From Clarkia xantiana subsp. parviflora (lineage: Eukaryota > Streptophyta > Magnoliopsida > Myrtales > Onagraceae): a DNA stretch of 64,000 nt. Shown here one piece after another: positions 1 to 10,123 of this stretch (the stretch's first letter is position 1; every line of letters starts with the position of its first letter). Below the pieces are notes generated by a model. The model searched no databases. It had not been told where the DNA came from and saw only the letters and a program-made list of their open reading frames with translations. The position numbers and the translations under genes were made by a program. The stretch spans positions 38,245,452-38,309,451 of the forward strand of contig JAPTYO010000002.1 of the NCBI GenBank assembly GCA_036873135.1. Reading direction: 5' to 3'.

Positions 1-1007
1 TGAAGAGTAGTCTGAGCTGGAAGAATCATCAGAATCCACAGAGAGCTCATGGATGAACTGATTAAAAGAGGATACCCCACTGCATACCAAAGAAGAGTAA
101 AGTAAAAATCAGAAAATGTTAGTACAACTGGCTTTTGACATTTAAGAGGAGCAAAAGCAATATAATACATGCCTCAACAAGACTCCGGTGAAACTGATCA
201 AAGTTATTTCTGATTTGGTAGGTAAAGGTTACAAGCTTGAGCTAGTGAATTGATCCAAATTATCATAGGAAAAAACTATAGAAGCATCGACCACCAATCT
301 GGAAGTTTGTTAATAATGTATTTCCATCACTATCTTGAACATCTTTATAACCATATAATCAGCAATAGTTGTCAAGTCTTTTACTCTGCTAATCTCCATG
401 AACAGTGAAAATGCATTGGAATCAGCTAATCAAACAAGGCACATACTTATCCATCCACCGTGGAAAACGTGGTGCTCGAAAAGTTGGCCTGAGCTCCCAT
501 CCATGCACACCTTCTAGAATCGTGGATGATTTCCCAGGCAAAACAGCCAACAGAAGTCCCGACACTCCATTTATAAGCCTCACCGTATTGTTCAAAGATT
601 CATAAGTGATTGTCTTCACTGACCTGCATTTAAACCGTAAAAAATCCCTAATTCTTCGATTCAATAGGTCGAATGAATGTGCAAACATAAAGAAACTGGA
701 AACTTGGGGATTAGATTTCTCTACGATCAACCAACAATTTGGAGCCACATCAGAACAATAACAGTGAATCGGTGATTTCAAGTTGCAAGGAATCATTTCT
801 CGCATAAATAAATTGATAATAAATCGTCGATCCATCATCATCCGCAGAATCCATAAATCCATCCATAGCACAAAGAACGTAGTCCATAGATGAACCGATC
901 AAGAGATGTAGCTCAAATGGAAGCACTAATTCGAGATCAGAGAAAGAAAGACGAGCAACTCACTCTTTACTGACGGCGAGGATGTCGTCAACGAATCGCT
1001 GCATCAT
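1..1007 (-). CDS. 5' end of a conserved plant gene, probably alpha/beta-hydrolase (lipase-like); truncated by window edge
   Basis: Three coding exons can be joined on the minus strand with GT-AG boundaries and a continuous frame: 1007-964 (starts MMQRFVDDILAV; a second ATG follows at 1004), 623-447 and 79 to beyond position 1. Exon 2 encodes a conserved-looking block with TYESLNNTVRLING, LPGKSSTILEGVHGWELRP and APRFPRWMD. Exon 3 continues with NGVSSFNQFIHELSVDS and then an acidic, serine-rich tract that runs off the window. From memory this resembles the N-terminus of plant alpha/beta-hydrolase proteins of the lipase family; the catalytic part would lie outside the window, so no active site can be checked. 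The long open frame at 871-422 reads intron 1 into exon 2 and is not the real product. The promoter should lie to the right of 1007, between this gene and the hAT element at 1428. Confidence 0.6.
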
Positions 1008-1427
1008 CACCCAGCTCCGACTCGGGGCACCCCAGATAGAGATGAGAGAGAATTTAGCGTAGTAAGTTCGAGAGAGGTTTTTTTCTTTTTTTATTTAAGT
1101 GCGAAAGCATGACAAAATTATCAACCGTCAATGGCCGCGGCAACGGCGATTCCTAACGTACGCAGGTAAATAATCCTCTAGAAGGTTTTTTTTTTTTTTG
1201 GTATCAGGACTGCTTACACGTGGGAAGATTTTATTGGTTTGTATGTCGGTGAGAACAGAAATACTGCATAACGTGCACCATGCGGAACATGAATACCACG
1301 TGGCCGGTGGCGATTTGCAGATGATAATATTGTCGTGGAAGGCAAGTTCTTCGAGAAAGACTGACTAATAATTATTGCTTACCATTCTTTTGGGGGTATC
1401 TGAATTTCGTAAATAATTTGTTCAACT
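1008..1427 (-). promoter_or_regulatory. 5' flank of the left-edge gene
   Basis: This stretch holds no ORF of note. Near 1077-1100 it has a T-rich run, which reads as an A-rich stretch on the coding strand of the gene at 1-1007. It should contain the 5' UTR and proximal promoter of that gene. I see no convincing TATA box. It ends at the 8-bp target duplication (1420-1427) of the hAT element. Confidence 0.3.
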
Positions 1428-2235
1428 CAGTGTTATCAGAACCGGATAGGATTGTCGTTCGACCGGGTTCAAAAGGGAATCGGTTCCTCCAACGATCCGG
1501 TTCGATCAAATTTAAAGGATGTAAGCGAATTTGGTTCAATAATCGGTTTTTTTAAGAACCGACATGTTCAGGAGAACCGGACGGTTCGCCGGTTCAGAGT
1601 AAAAAAAAAAAGAGGTTAGCATAGCCATCCACAATCCAGAAGAACAGAGGAGCGCCGCAATTAAAATTGCAAACCGAGCGATCAAAAACCAAAATCGATA
1701 GCGATAAAACTATTTCCGATTCACGTCAGTTGAAGATCTTTCTTCCACCTGGTATCCCGGTGAGATTCCGCTTCTTCTTCGGTGTCGGCTCCGCCGAGGT
1801 AGTCGTCCGTGGAGCTTCTGTTGAATCCGTAGAAGCCGCTACTGACAACGAACTATCCATCTCTACTACCTAATCACTCGACTCCGATTCAAATCTACGG
1901 TCAAATTATCTTCTGATTCGTAGAAGATATACGGATAAACACCAAGCTCAACTTCATGTAGCTCAATCAAGATAAGAAGGGGAGGGAAGTGAAGGCGCAG
2001 ATAAAGGGGAGAGTTGAGAGACTCTTGAGAGTGAAGAGGGGTTAGGTCACAAAGTAACGATGGATAGTATTTAGGTTGGGCTTGGTTGAGTTTTAGTTTT
2101 ATCGGGCTAGTACACTGATATTATTGGGTTAGGTCTGATTTTATGTAGGTTGTGTACTTCATTCGGTCGAACCGGGTTCGAACCGGGAACCGGCTCTCTG
2201 CCCATTCAGTGTTCGGTCCGGTTCTGATAACACTG
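1428..2235. mobile_element. Non-autonomous hAT-type DNA transposon, 808 bp
   Basis: The element is bounded by inverted repeats CAGTGTTATCAGAACCGGA (left end, and reverse complement at the right end). It is flanked by a perfect 8-bp target-site duplication, GTTCAACT, at 1420-1427 and 2236-2243. An 8-bp duplication and ends beginning CA-G are the hAT signature. Subterminal DNA is rich in CCGGTT and GAACCGG copies in both orientations, as expected for subterminal transposase-binding sites. No transposase is encoded; the 68-codon ORF at 1667-1873 has no recognisable domain, so the element depends on a transposase made elsewhere. Confidence 0.88.
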
Positions 2236-2243
2236 GTTCAACT

Positions 2244-3300
2244 ATTATTAATTTTAGTTGGTTTTTTTTTTTTTTTGCCATCTATTAATTTTTATTAGTT
2301 AATAAATACAATTTTTTTAAAAAAAAAAAATAGATAAATCGTAAGCTCTCTTAGTTTTAGGGCTCTTTGTTTAAAAACCTTTTACCTGATTTTTTTTAAA
2401 GATGTGTATCTCATATGCATTATTTTCAAAAGAAACATTTCAGGTAAATTGTAATTTTTTTTTTTTAGTTGTATAACTTTTATTTTAAGTTTGCATCTTG
2501 TATTTATTGTTGTGCATCTCATATGCATTCTTTAAAAAAACTTTTCACTTGATTTTTTTTTTCAATTTTGAGCAACCAAGATGAATTGATTTTTTTTCTC
2601 CTCGAAAAAAACAAAAAAAAAACTTTTCAGATAACTTGTAAATTTTCTTAACTGTAGAAATTTCATTTCAAGTATGCATCTCATGTACATCTCATAGGCA
2701 TTGTTTTAGGAAAAAATATTCTTTTTTTGATAGATTGTAAATCTTCTCTTAGTTGTTGAGCTTCTAATTAAAAACATGCATTGCATTTGCATTTGTTTTT
2801 ATAAAAAAAATTACCTGGATTTTTCATTTTGTACATACATTCCATATGTGTCATTCAGGTAAACCGGTTGTAAGTTGTAAGTTTCTTATCAGTAAAACTT
2901 TAACTTTCGAGCATGCATGAGCATTTAAAAAAATCAAAGTGTCATTCATTTTTATCCAAGGTGTTACACTTTTTCGTCAAGATCTTCATTTCAACATTCG
3001 CATGAGCAAGCGTTTAAAAAATGAGAGTTTTGATGCTAATTTTTGAAAATAGTTTAACTGTGCAGTTGAGTGCGACTATTCAAGTTTAAACAAATGATGA
3101 GAAAATCTCTTTGAAAAAAGCTTTGTTTTGAGCATCTGTCATGCGTTCGAGCTAGATAGTGCACTCAGCAAACTCAGTAAACTCCATGATGGTGTAAAAC
3201 ACCTTAGATCATTAATTTTGACTCACTTTCAAAAAAGTCATCAAAATTATAAAATGAATGACATTAGAGCTTTCAAAAAATCATGCATGATTTCTCATAT
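2244..3300. other. AT-rich intergenic DNA with degenerate short repeats
   Basis: No coding potential is seen. Poly-T and poly-A runs alternate with loosely repeated phrases such as CATCTCATATGCATT and TTTCAGGTAAATTGTAA (near 2410-2460, 2510-2530, 2680-2700). This looks like an old, decayed repeat; I cannot assign a family. Confidence 0.4.
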
Positions 3301-4368
3301 AATCTAGACTGATTTTTCATTCACTCTTTTCAGGTACCATTGGTTAAGGTATCATGTACATATAAGCTATGCCAGCTAAGTGGGGCAACCAAAAAGAAGT
3401 GCAGTCATCCAGTTGCACGAAGCACAAATTGCGCACGCATGATATCCAACGCTCAGGTACGATGAATTGTACTTGATTTTTCCTTAAGATTTGAGTGTCC
3501 CTACTCTTTTTGCAGATAAGACGACCATTTCGACCGAGGTCGCAACCACGTGAAATGTGACTGCTCCAAAGAACTTACATGTCAAAATTCCACCCACCAT
3601 ATGTGGAATTCATACGCCTTCTCGAACCAAGCCGTACATCCATTTTACGGTGACATCTAAACTGGTCAGTGGCAACCAAATGGCATATCCCCGTTCACAT
3701 TGAGCACAACCGCCATATGAAGAAAAGGACGGAACATGCAACAGATCCATTCACATATGGAGCAAATTTCCATTAAAGATGTCGGGCACCCAGGTAAGAG
3801 AAGTCGTGATCAATTATATTCCCGAAATTTGATTTTTTCCTTACTCATTTTGCAGCTCGGATAATCATTCAATTCAAGGCCCCTGAAGAGCACATCTCGA
3901 GCACGGCCCTTTGATCGCCGACCGTTCTGAGGTCAACCGTCAAATTTGTCCCAGATATTTCAGACAATTTTCATATGTGGCCTGCCTGGCCAAACTCCAC
4001 GTCATCCATGTGTGATCCTCAACCAAGTCATACATTCGTCATGCGGCGAAGTCTAAACTCGGCAGTGCTGACCGTGGGGCATTCCCAGATGAGATTGAGC
4101 AACAGCCAGGGCACTTGAGAAGCTGATAGAAGAAATCATTGTCTATGTTATCCAATGACCGTAAGGTCCATCCAGGGCGTCGACACGGCCGACGTATTTT
4201 GACTCAATCAGCTGAGTCATTCTCAAGAAGATGTTTTGAATTAAAAAATTTCAATTTGCCACTAGGGGTATATACATAATTGTTGTTGATTATTTCCGTT
4301 AAATTTTATTTTTCAAAAAAAAAAAGCGAAAGAGCAAAAAAAAAAAAAGCAACAATCATTTTTCTTTA
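3300..4368 (+). repeat. Decayed sequence with repeated intron-like segments
   Basis: Two segments about 337 bp apart have the same layout: CAGGTA (near 3455 and 3792), about 60 bp of T-rich DNA, then a polypyrimidine tract ending TTTTGCAG (near 3515 and 3855). A related CAGGTACC follows a pyrimidine tract near 3331. They look like short GT-AG introns between weakly similar non-coding blocks. No long ORF spans them. They may derive from the spliced part of a retroelement, but I cannot name a family. Confidence 0.3.
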
Positions 4369-5045
4369 GGGTCACAGCCACCCTTTAATTGGCTACCGAT
4401 AAAAATAAAGAGAGTGCTCATGCATATTTTGCGAGAGCAGTGAATAAAAGGGTCACAGTTGTCCCTAAATCAACTACAGATAAAAAGGGCCACAACCACC
4501 CTTCAAATGGCTACAGATAAAGAGCGCACCTGCAATGTCAAAAGCGGGAAATAGGTGAAAGGGCCACAGCCACCCTCCAAACGGCTACAAATAAAAGAGT
4601 GAACCCGCGAACCCTGTGAGGGCGGGAGAATAAAAAGGGCCACAACCACCCTTAGAATGGCTACCCAAAAAAGAGTGATCTCGCGAAACCGGTGAGGGCG
4701 GAAAAATAAAAGAAAGGGTCACAGTCGTCCCTCAAACGGCTACATTCAAAAGAGCGATCCCGGAACATCGATGGCGGATATTAAGTGAAAGGGCCACAAC
4801 CACCCTCAAAATGGTTACATACAAAGAGTGTTTCCCGGATCAGAGACGAAGAATGAAGGGCCACAGCCACCTCCCAGATGGCTACCATCAAAAGAGCTCC
4901 CGCAACATTGAAAACGGTGAGAAAAAAGGTCACAGCCACCCTCCAAATGGCTACAAATACTCCTGCATCGAGGCGGAAAATAAAGTACGGGTCACAGCCA
5001 CCGTTTAATCGGCTATCAAATAAAGAGTGCTTCCGCTAGGTTGAA
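4369..5045 (+). repeat. Degenerate minisatellite, about 10 units of roughly 70 bp
   Basis: Each unit starts with a conserved GGGYCACARCCACCCT block, followed by a NNNATGGCTACA-like phrase and an A-rich tail containing AAGAG. Unit starts are near 4369, 4450, 4487, 4561, 4637, 4716, 4791, 4858, 4927 and 4989, so spacing varies from about 37 to 81 bp. Units are diverged from one another, which implies an old array. It is not translatable across units. It lies immediately left of an LTR-like end and may be the internal non-coding repeat region of an old Ogre/Tat-type element. Confidence 0.7.
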
Positions 5046-5289
5046 AACCCGAAAGGGCAGCCTAGGCAAAATCAGGAAATGAGAGGCATGGTTGCAAGTT
5101 CAGGAATTGCAATCATGGCAAAAGAAGATGAAATAAAAAACGAGTGGCACAGTCGAAAATCTCTCAAATCGGCCGTGGCAAAAGGAGAGAAAAAAGAGAA
5201 ATTCTCAACAAAAAAAAAGAGAGAAAAAGAAAAAGAAAAAAGAAAAAAGAAAAAAGAAAAGAAAAAAGAGAAAAAAGATCCCGCTAGAT

Positions 5290-5721
5290 TGTCGCACAAT
5301 GCACAATTTAAGCAAAAATTAGGGACAAACACTCATGCGCAGCAGCGTCTTCCAGAGTCAACTTCACAGCAAGCGAGACGGTTACAGTTTGCTCTCGCAG
5401 GTCGCATTCCAAGAAAAAATATTTTTTATTACTAATTTTCTGTTGTCCCATTACATATAACAAGCTACCATATATATAGTTCTAGGTCTAGTCTAATTTG
5501 AGTAATACATATTGCTGATTTATTTTGCTAATAAATGTTAAATATTCAGCAACTTAATACTAAATATTCAACAAATATTTTTTGCAATAAATACATAAAC
5601 TATCCTAATTTTTGTAAGAGTCATTCTTGAAAGCTTCATGACTTGCCATATTTGGACACTTCCTCATTTAGCGCACCACATGCCACGCTTGTCGCGCATG
5701 GTCCAAAATTAGGTGTTTACA
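5290..5721 (-). mobile_element. LTR end of a Tat/Ogre-like retroelement, minus orientation
   Basis: Read on the minus strand, the segment begins TGTAAACACCTAATTTTGG at 5721. The LTR at 60647-62010 begins almost the same way, TGTAAACACCTGATTTTGG. Both contain a TATA-like tract and an AAGAAAAA block at comparable distances. The sequence right of 5721 switches abruptly to a Tat pol reading frame, as expected for an insertion into an older element. The opposite LTR edge, its partner LTR and any target duplication could not be found, so the 5290 boundary is approximate. Confidence 0.5.
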
Positions 5722-6598
5722 GTCACCGAGTGACATGCTAGGAATATCGGAGGAAGTAATATCCTGAAGCTTAACATAGACCCAGTAAAGCGTCCGATAA
5801 TACAAAAAATAAGATCAATCGGTGGTAGTAAAAAGATAGTCATCCAAGAGGAGGTGGATAAATTGCTAAAAGCAAAATATATCAAGGAGATCAGATTCCA
5901 ACATGGGTCGCAAACCCAGTGTTGGTAAGAAAGGCAAACTGAAACTGGAGAATGTGCATAGATTACCGAGACATCAATAAGACATGCCCAAAAGATTCAT
6001 ATCCATTTCCAAGAATAGACCAACTGGTTGACACAACATCAGGTCACGAGCTGATGAGCTTCATGGATGCATATTCAGGATACAATCAGATCAAGATGTC
6101 TACAGAGGACGTCCCACACACAGCATTTTATGCTGATAGCGATATCTACCATTATAGAGTCATGCTATCTGGACTCATAAATGCAGGAGCTAATTATCAG
6201 CGGATGGTGAATAAGCTCTTCAGAGACATGATAGGCAAGACGATGGAAGCGTACGTAAACGATATGATTGTAAAGTCTAAAAAGAAAAGCGATTACGTCA
6301 AGGACCTGCGCATGACTTTCCAAAGGATGCGACAGTATCAAGTCCGTCTGAATCCAACAAAATGTGCATTTGGGGTACAAACAAGAAAATTTCTGGGATT
6401 CATGGTAAGTCAGAGAGGCATGGAAATAAACCCAGAAAAATTACGAGCTATTGAGGAAATGAAGTCCCCTACAAAGCACAAGGAGGTCCAGCAGCTCAAT
6501 GGAAGATTGGCTGCACTAAACAAATTCTTGGCCAAGATTGGAGACAAAGCACTACCTTTCTTTGAGGTACTGCGAGCGAATAAAAAATTTGAGCGGAC
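5722..6598 (+). pseudogene. Tat-lineage Ty3/gypsy pol remnant, RT part (left piece)
   Basis: Plus-strand remnant that starts inside the spacer before RT (SPSDMLGISEEV-like) and runs through the RT. Readable motifs are MCIDYRDINKTCPKDSYPFPR, FMDAYSGYNQIKM and, at the catalytic box, YVND in place of YVDD. The frame is broken near 5940. The reading stops at 6598, where element A is inserted, and resumes at 16009. It is closely related to the pol of element A but lies in the opposite orientation. The mutated catalytic box and breaks mark it as dead. Confidence 0.88.
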
Positions 6599-6603
6599 AC
6601 CAA
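6599..6603 (+). repeat. Target-site duplication of element A, left copy (ACCAA)
   Basis: ACCAA directly precedes the left LTR, and the same five bases follow the right LTR at 16004-16008. This defines the ends of element A and shows it inserted into the plus-strand pol remnant. Confidence 0.9.
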
Positions 6604-7381
6604 TGTTAGGTTCCGAGTCTAGGGTCAACGGGCGGTCGACTCAAGTCTCGTTCCTCACTGGAGATGTTGCGGATTCGGTGCTCTCGGGTTGTGCTGTCCT
6701 AGCTTGTGTCCTTCCGTCCTTAGCTTCTCTTCTCCTCTCGCCCTGCAAGAGGGGCAATACCAGGCACAGAGGGGGGGGGGGGGGGGGGGTGGTGCCTGAT
6801 GAACCCTCTCCGATGCCTAAGTCAGTACGGTTTTAGAGAGATGTCAGAGCAAAATTATGCAACTTGCCAAGATGATCAAATGAATAGTGGAAGGGTTGTA
6901 TTTATAGGCAACGGTGTCATTAAGGTGTCTTAATGACATCGTTAACCTTTAAACACAATTATTTAAACTTTAAACACATAATTAAGACCTTAGGATACGG
7001 AGAAGATTGGCGGAAATAAACCGAGTATGGGAGTCCAAGAATGGTGTCGGGGCCCTTGGGGGGAAGGAAAATCCGACCCCCAAGGGTAGGGGTTGGGTGA
7101 GGCCACCCAACCCCTTCTAGGGGAGATAGGGTTGGTGGACTCGATCTCCCCTAGGGGAGATCGGGTTGGCTGACCCGATCTCCCCTAGGGGAGGTCGGGT
7201 GTGGCCACCCGACCTCACCTAGGTGAGTCTAACTTGGCCGGACGAGCGCTTCGGCCTCGTCCGGACCGTTGGTGTTTTCGCGAAGTGTTCGGGTTGAAGT
7301 TTCGATTTACAATCATTAACGGGGTGATAAAAATGAAACGATTCGGAGGTCAACGGGTTCAAATTGGGCGTATATCCATCA
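6604..7381 (-). repeat. Element A 3' LTR (left copy)
   Basis: On the minus strand it starts TGATGGATATACGCCC and ends CGGAACCTAACA (TG...CA). It carries a run of 19 consecutive G (6771-6789) that is only 6 long in the right LTR. It also has one more palindromic CTCCCCTAGGGGAG segment than the right copy. A TATA box (TATAAATA on the minus strand) lies at 6899-6906. Confidence 0.9.
7089..7227. repeat. Cluster of perfect and near-perfect palindromes in the LTR
   Basis: Successive inverted repeats are: 7089-7114, arms GGGGTTGGGTG and CACCCAACCCC; 7143-7162, the 20-bp palindrome GATCTCCCCTAGGGGAGATC; 7174-7199, the same core with longer arms; 7193-7214, arms GGTCGGGTG and CACCCGACC; and 7214-7227, CTCACCTAGGTGAG. 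Equivalent clusters lie in the other three LTRs (about 15740-15860, 43965-44075, 53195-53270). They sit in U3 of the LTR as transcribed on the minus strand, upstream of the TATA box. Confidence 0.85.
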
Positions 7382-7919
7382 CATGCCCCCGAGTCAACCA
7401 ATGGCCTGACCCTTGATTGACTCTATTTTAGGATGGTATGACACGCGCAATTTGAAGCCGGGGTTTTACCTTTCGTCTGAATGCTTACTTACCCATGGAT
7501 GTACGCCTCTGATTCTGCCCCCTGCCTTATGAGATAGAGGAATTGTAAACGTCAGAATAGCACGGACACGTGTCTAAGCACGCGTCTGTCTGAGGTGGGA
7601 GTAATAAATCTATCTTTGCTACGGGCGTATACTCGAAAAATACATGCTCGCATAGGGATGCAATACGAATACAGCTAAGCGATTCATACTTCAATTTCAT
7701 GCCGGGATTTACTTAAGTGGAGAAAAACTTAATTTTGGTTTAAAAATTTTTCTAAGTATGGGATGCTCAAGAATAAACCTATGGGATGTTAACTATGGTG
7801 AGTGTGAGTTTAACCGTGGTTAATGGGAACTAGTTTTTGAATCTGTCCCTTGAAATTTTCCTTTCTAAAAATCAACGGTGTCGATTTGGCGGCTTTGGAA
7901 AAACCCTAATCCTTTGTAC
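7382..7919. other. Polypurine tract and conserved non-coding spacer of element A
   Basis: Next to the 3' LTR the minus strand reads ACTCGGGGGCATG (7382-7394), the probable polypurine tract for plus-strand priming. The following 500 bp has no ORF but is strongly similar to the matching part of element B (44234-44777). Such conservation outside coding sequence suggests it carries the upstream region of the plus-strand antisense gene, which begins at the TATA box at 7920. Confidence 0.6.
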
Positions 7920-7929
7920 TATAAAAAGG
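7920..7929 (+). promoter_or_regulatory. TATA box of the antisense gene in element A
   Basis: TATAAAAAGG lies about 15 bp after an AAACCCTAAT phrase and upstream of the antisense gene. Element B has TATAAGAAGG at 44778-44787 after a similar AAACCCTACA phrase. Same position and context in both elements supports a real plus-strand promoter. Confidence 0.6.
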
Positions 7930-9685
7930 GTTAGTGATTACCTCATTCTCGTTGTCCTTTTCTCTTCTTTTCTTTTTGACGGTGGGATTTCTGGTCGGAC
8001 TTACTTTTCGGGGCGCGCGTCGCATTGAGGTATGTGTTTTTTCTTTTGTGTAAGCATTGCTTTTGGGGGACTTAATCCCGATTCTCCCTCGATTGTTTCT
8101 TTACTTGTCTTGTTTTTGAATTGTGGGTCTTCATGGTGATACAGTCCTGTTTGATTCATCCTCTTTCCATCTTCTTGCCCCCATGTTTCTATTTACTGGC
8201 GTGTGGGGTCTTCTAACCTGGGATTATGACTATCTCCCCTTGCCCATTGCCTCTGCCTGTTGGCCCGTGGGGTCTCTCTATGCTGGGGGGTTATAATTAT
8301 CTCCCCTACCCCCTGCCTCTGCCTGTTGGCTGGTGGGGTCTCTCTATGCTGGGGGTTATAACTATCTCCCCCTGCCCCCTGCCTCTGCCTGTTGGCTGGT
8401 GGGGTCTCTCTATGCTGGGGGTTATAACTATCTCCCCCTGCCCCCTGCCTCTGCCTGTTGGCTGGTGGGGTCTCTTTATACCCTCTTTCTATTCTTACCT
8501 TTTGATTCTGTATTTGTCGTTTTAGGAGAGTGAGTTTCCTCTTGTCCCTACTATCCCTTTTCTGTTTTTCTTGGGCTGAGCTTGCGTTTTTTCGATCGAC
8601 AGATTTCCCCGTTGATTGATGAGGAGTAAGAGGCCGGTACGGGTGGGAGTAGTAACTCCGGGACCGGACCTTCAATTGCAAAAAGATCGGTTTTTTATGG
8701 TGCGGGGAGGTGTCCTCTAATTGGAGGTAAGGGCGGTGGTGATGTTAGGGTACCATCTTCTTTCTATATTGATGCCCCCCAATCGAGGGTCCGGGAGCCA
8801 TCTTTTCCTTCTTCTTTGTTTGGTAAGTCCTTGAATGTCTGAGTTTCCTTAGTGTATATTGGTGTTTACTCCATACCCTGTTGTAGGTAGACTTCGTCTT
8901 CCGCGTTTGAGTCGGAAGGAGTTGTCTCGTCCTCCTGTTGATGGAATTGTTGGGTCTGAATGGGTGCCTTATTATGGGCGTGGGGCTCGTTTTGACAACC
9001 AATCTTCTTTGCAAACTCCTGAGGTTGGAGTTCGTGTTCTGCAGTCTGCTGTTCCTCCTGTTGATCGTGTGTCCCCTTCTAAAGGGTCGGAGGCTACTTA
9101 TGAATTGGCTCGTGATGTGTTGGCTCGCTATGCTTCTGTAACTTTTCTTAGTCGTGTTATCCTTTAGGACATTTCTCTTTCGTATGTTATCTGTCTCATC
9201 CTTTGTTTTTGTCGCAGAGTATTGCCGACCTTGTTAATTTGTCCACCCTTGTTGTTGATCTTGCTGAGGAGAAAAAGGTGCACGAGGACACTTGTATCTC
9301 CCTTAACTCCAAGCTTGTTAGTTGTTTGGAGCATAGTCGTATCACAGATTTGCAGTGCAGAGATTTGGAGAATCGTATTGCCTTTCTTAATGAAGAGATT
9401 GAAACCTTGAGACAAAAGTCTTATCGCGATGAAGTACTTCGGGCTGCTGAGTTGGTGTCCCTTGAGGAGATGTTTCGTGTGGAGTCGAAAGGGTGTGCTA
9501 TCGCTGAGTATAAGGCTTCTTCCTCTTATCAGGCTTCTATCGATGTTCGCTGCTCTGTAGCTAAGCGTATTTCTTTAAAGGCGATTCTTGAGCGTATGTA
9601 CATGATTGCTCCTGACTTTCCCTTTTCTCAGCTTGGTGATTTGTCTGACTTCGCTGTTAGGCATATTGCGAAGATGAGGAAGTAG
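7930..9685 (+). CDS. Antisense spliced gene of element A (C-terminal coiled-coil part recognisable)
   Basis: Oriented opposite to pol. Two exons are clear from comparison with element B. Exon 8887-9137 (acceptor TTGTAG, donor GTAACT) contains LSRKELSRPPVDGIVGSEW and LQTPEVGVRVLQS. Exon 9218-9685 (acceptor GTCGCAG) encodes a heptad-rich helix including SLEEMFRVESKGCAIAEYKA and ends at a stop at 9683-9685. The intron position is the same as in element B. The N-terminal domain present in B (45680-46545) is not found here; a 66-bp minisatellite occupies that region. Extra antisense ORFs are known from Tat-lineage elements; their function is unknown. The start codon is not resolved. Confidence 0.55.
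8199..8483. repeat. 66-bp minisatellite, about 4 units
   Basis: The unit, about GGTCTCTCTATGCTGGGGGT followed by TATAACTATCTCCCC and a CCTGCCTCTGCCTGTTGG tail, repeats at 66-bp spacing with few differences between the last three units. As 66 is a multiple of three it stays open in several frames; on the minus strand it gives a 22-residue repeat containing ETPPANRQRQGAGGDSYN. I regard the open frames as a by-product of the period. The array lies between the antisense TATA box and the first recognisable antisense exon. Confidence 0.85.
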
Positions 9686-10123
9686 TACACCTATCTCTTG
9701 TGGTGGTCTCGCGAGTTTGTGACTTGAGGTTCTTCTTGTGGTGTCTTCTTACTACTGCTTTTGTTTGTGGGTTGCGGTTGTCTTTAGAGTTTGAAACTCC
9801 ACCTTTCCTAGTTTTGCCATCTTTGTTTGATACGCTTGTATTTACTCATGGTATACATGGCAGGGTGATTATCTCTCTTCTCATGATAACTCCCTATGTC
9901 TTAGTGTGTAGTTCTTTGGTTATGGACCCTTCCCTTGGTGTGTCTCCTTTACTTATCCTTCTTTTGTGTTTTCCTTCATGCCATACCTGCTATTTCATCA
10001 AGAAAAAACATTATGTGTTCTTCATATCACTTTACTTTGAAATTACTTTCTCATGGGGTCCTTCTTAGTATGGTGTAATGCTCTCTTCTGATACCCTTTG
10101 AATGGTATGTATGGTATTGCTAT
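9686..10123 (+). other. Probable 3' UTR of the antisense gene, element A
   Basis: T-rich non-coding DNA between the antisense stop codon and the tandem array. It is alignable with 48160-48556 in element B, including shared phrases near TACCTGCTAT and CATCAAGAA. ORFs here have no recognisable domain. Confidence 0.4.

Noticed and set aside
422..871. 150-codon minus-strand ORF as a separate gene
   Set aside because: It reads intron 1 into exon 2 of the left-edge gene; splice sites at 963/624 and 446/80 give a better and longer conserved product.
5079..5435. 118-codon lysine-rich plus-strand ORF
   Set aside because: An artefact of an A-rich simple-sequence run (GAAAAAGA-type) next to the minisatellite; no domain, no start context, no homologue recognised.
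8193..8681. Minus-strand ORF with 22-residue repeats as a repeat-protein gene
   Set aside because: The 66-bp unit is a multiple of three, so several frames stay open by chance on both strands; nothing outside the repeats looks coding.
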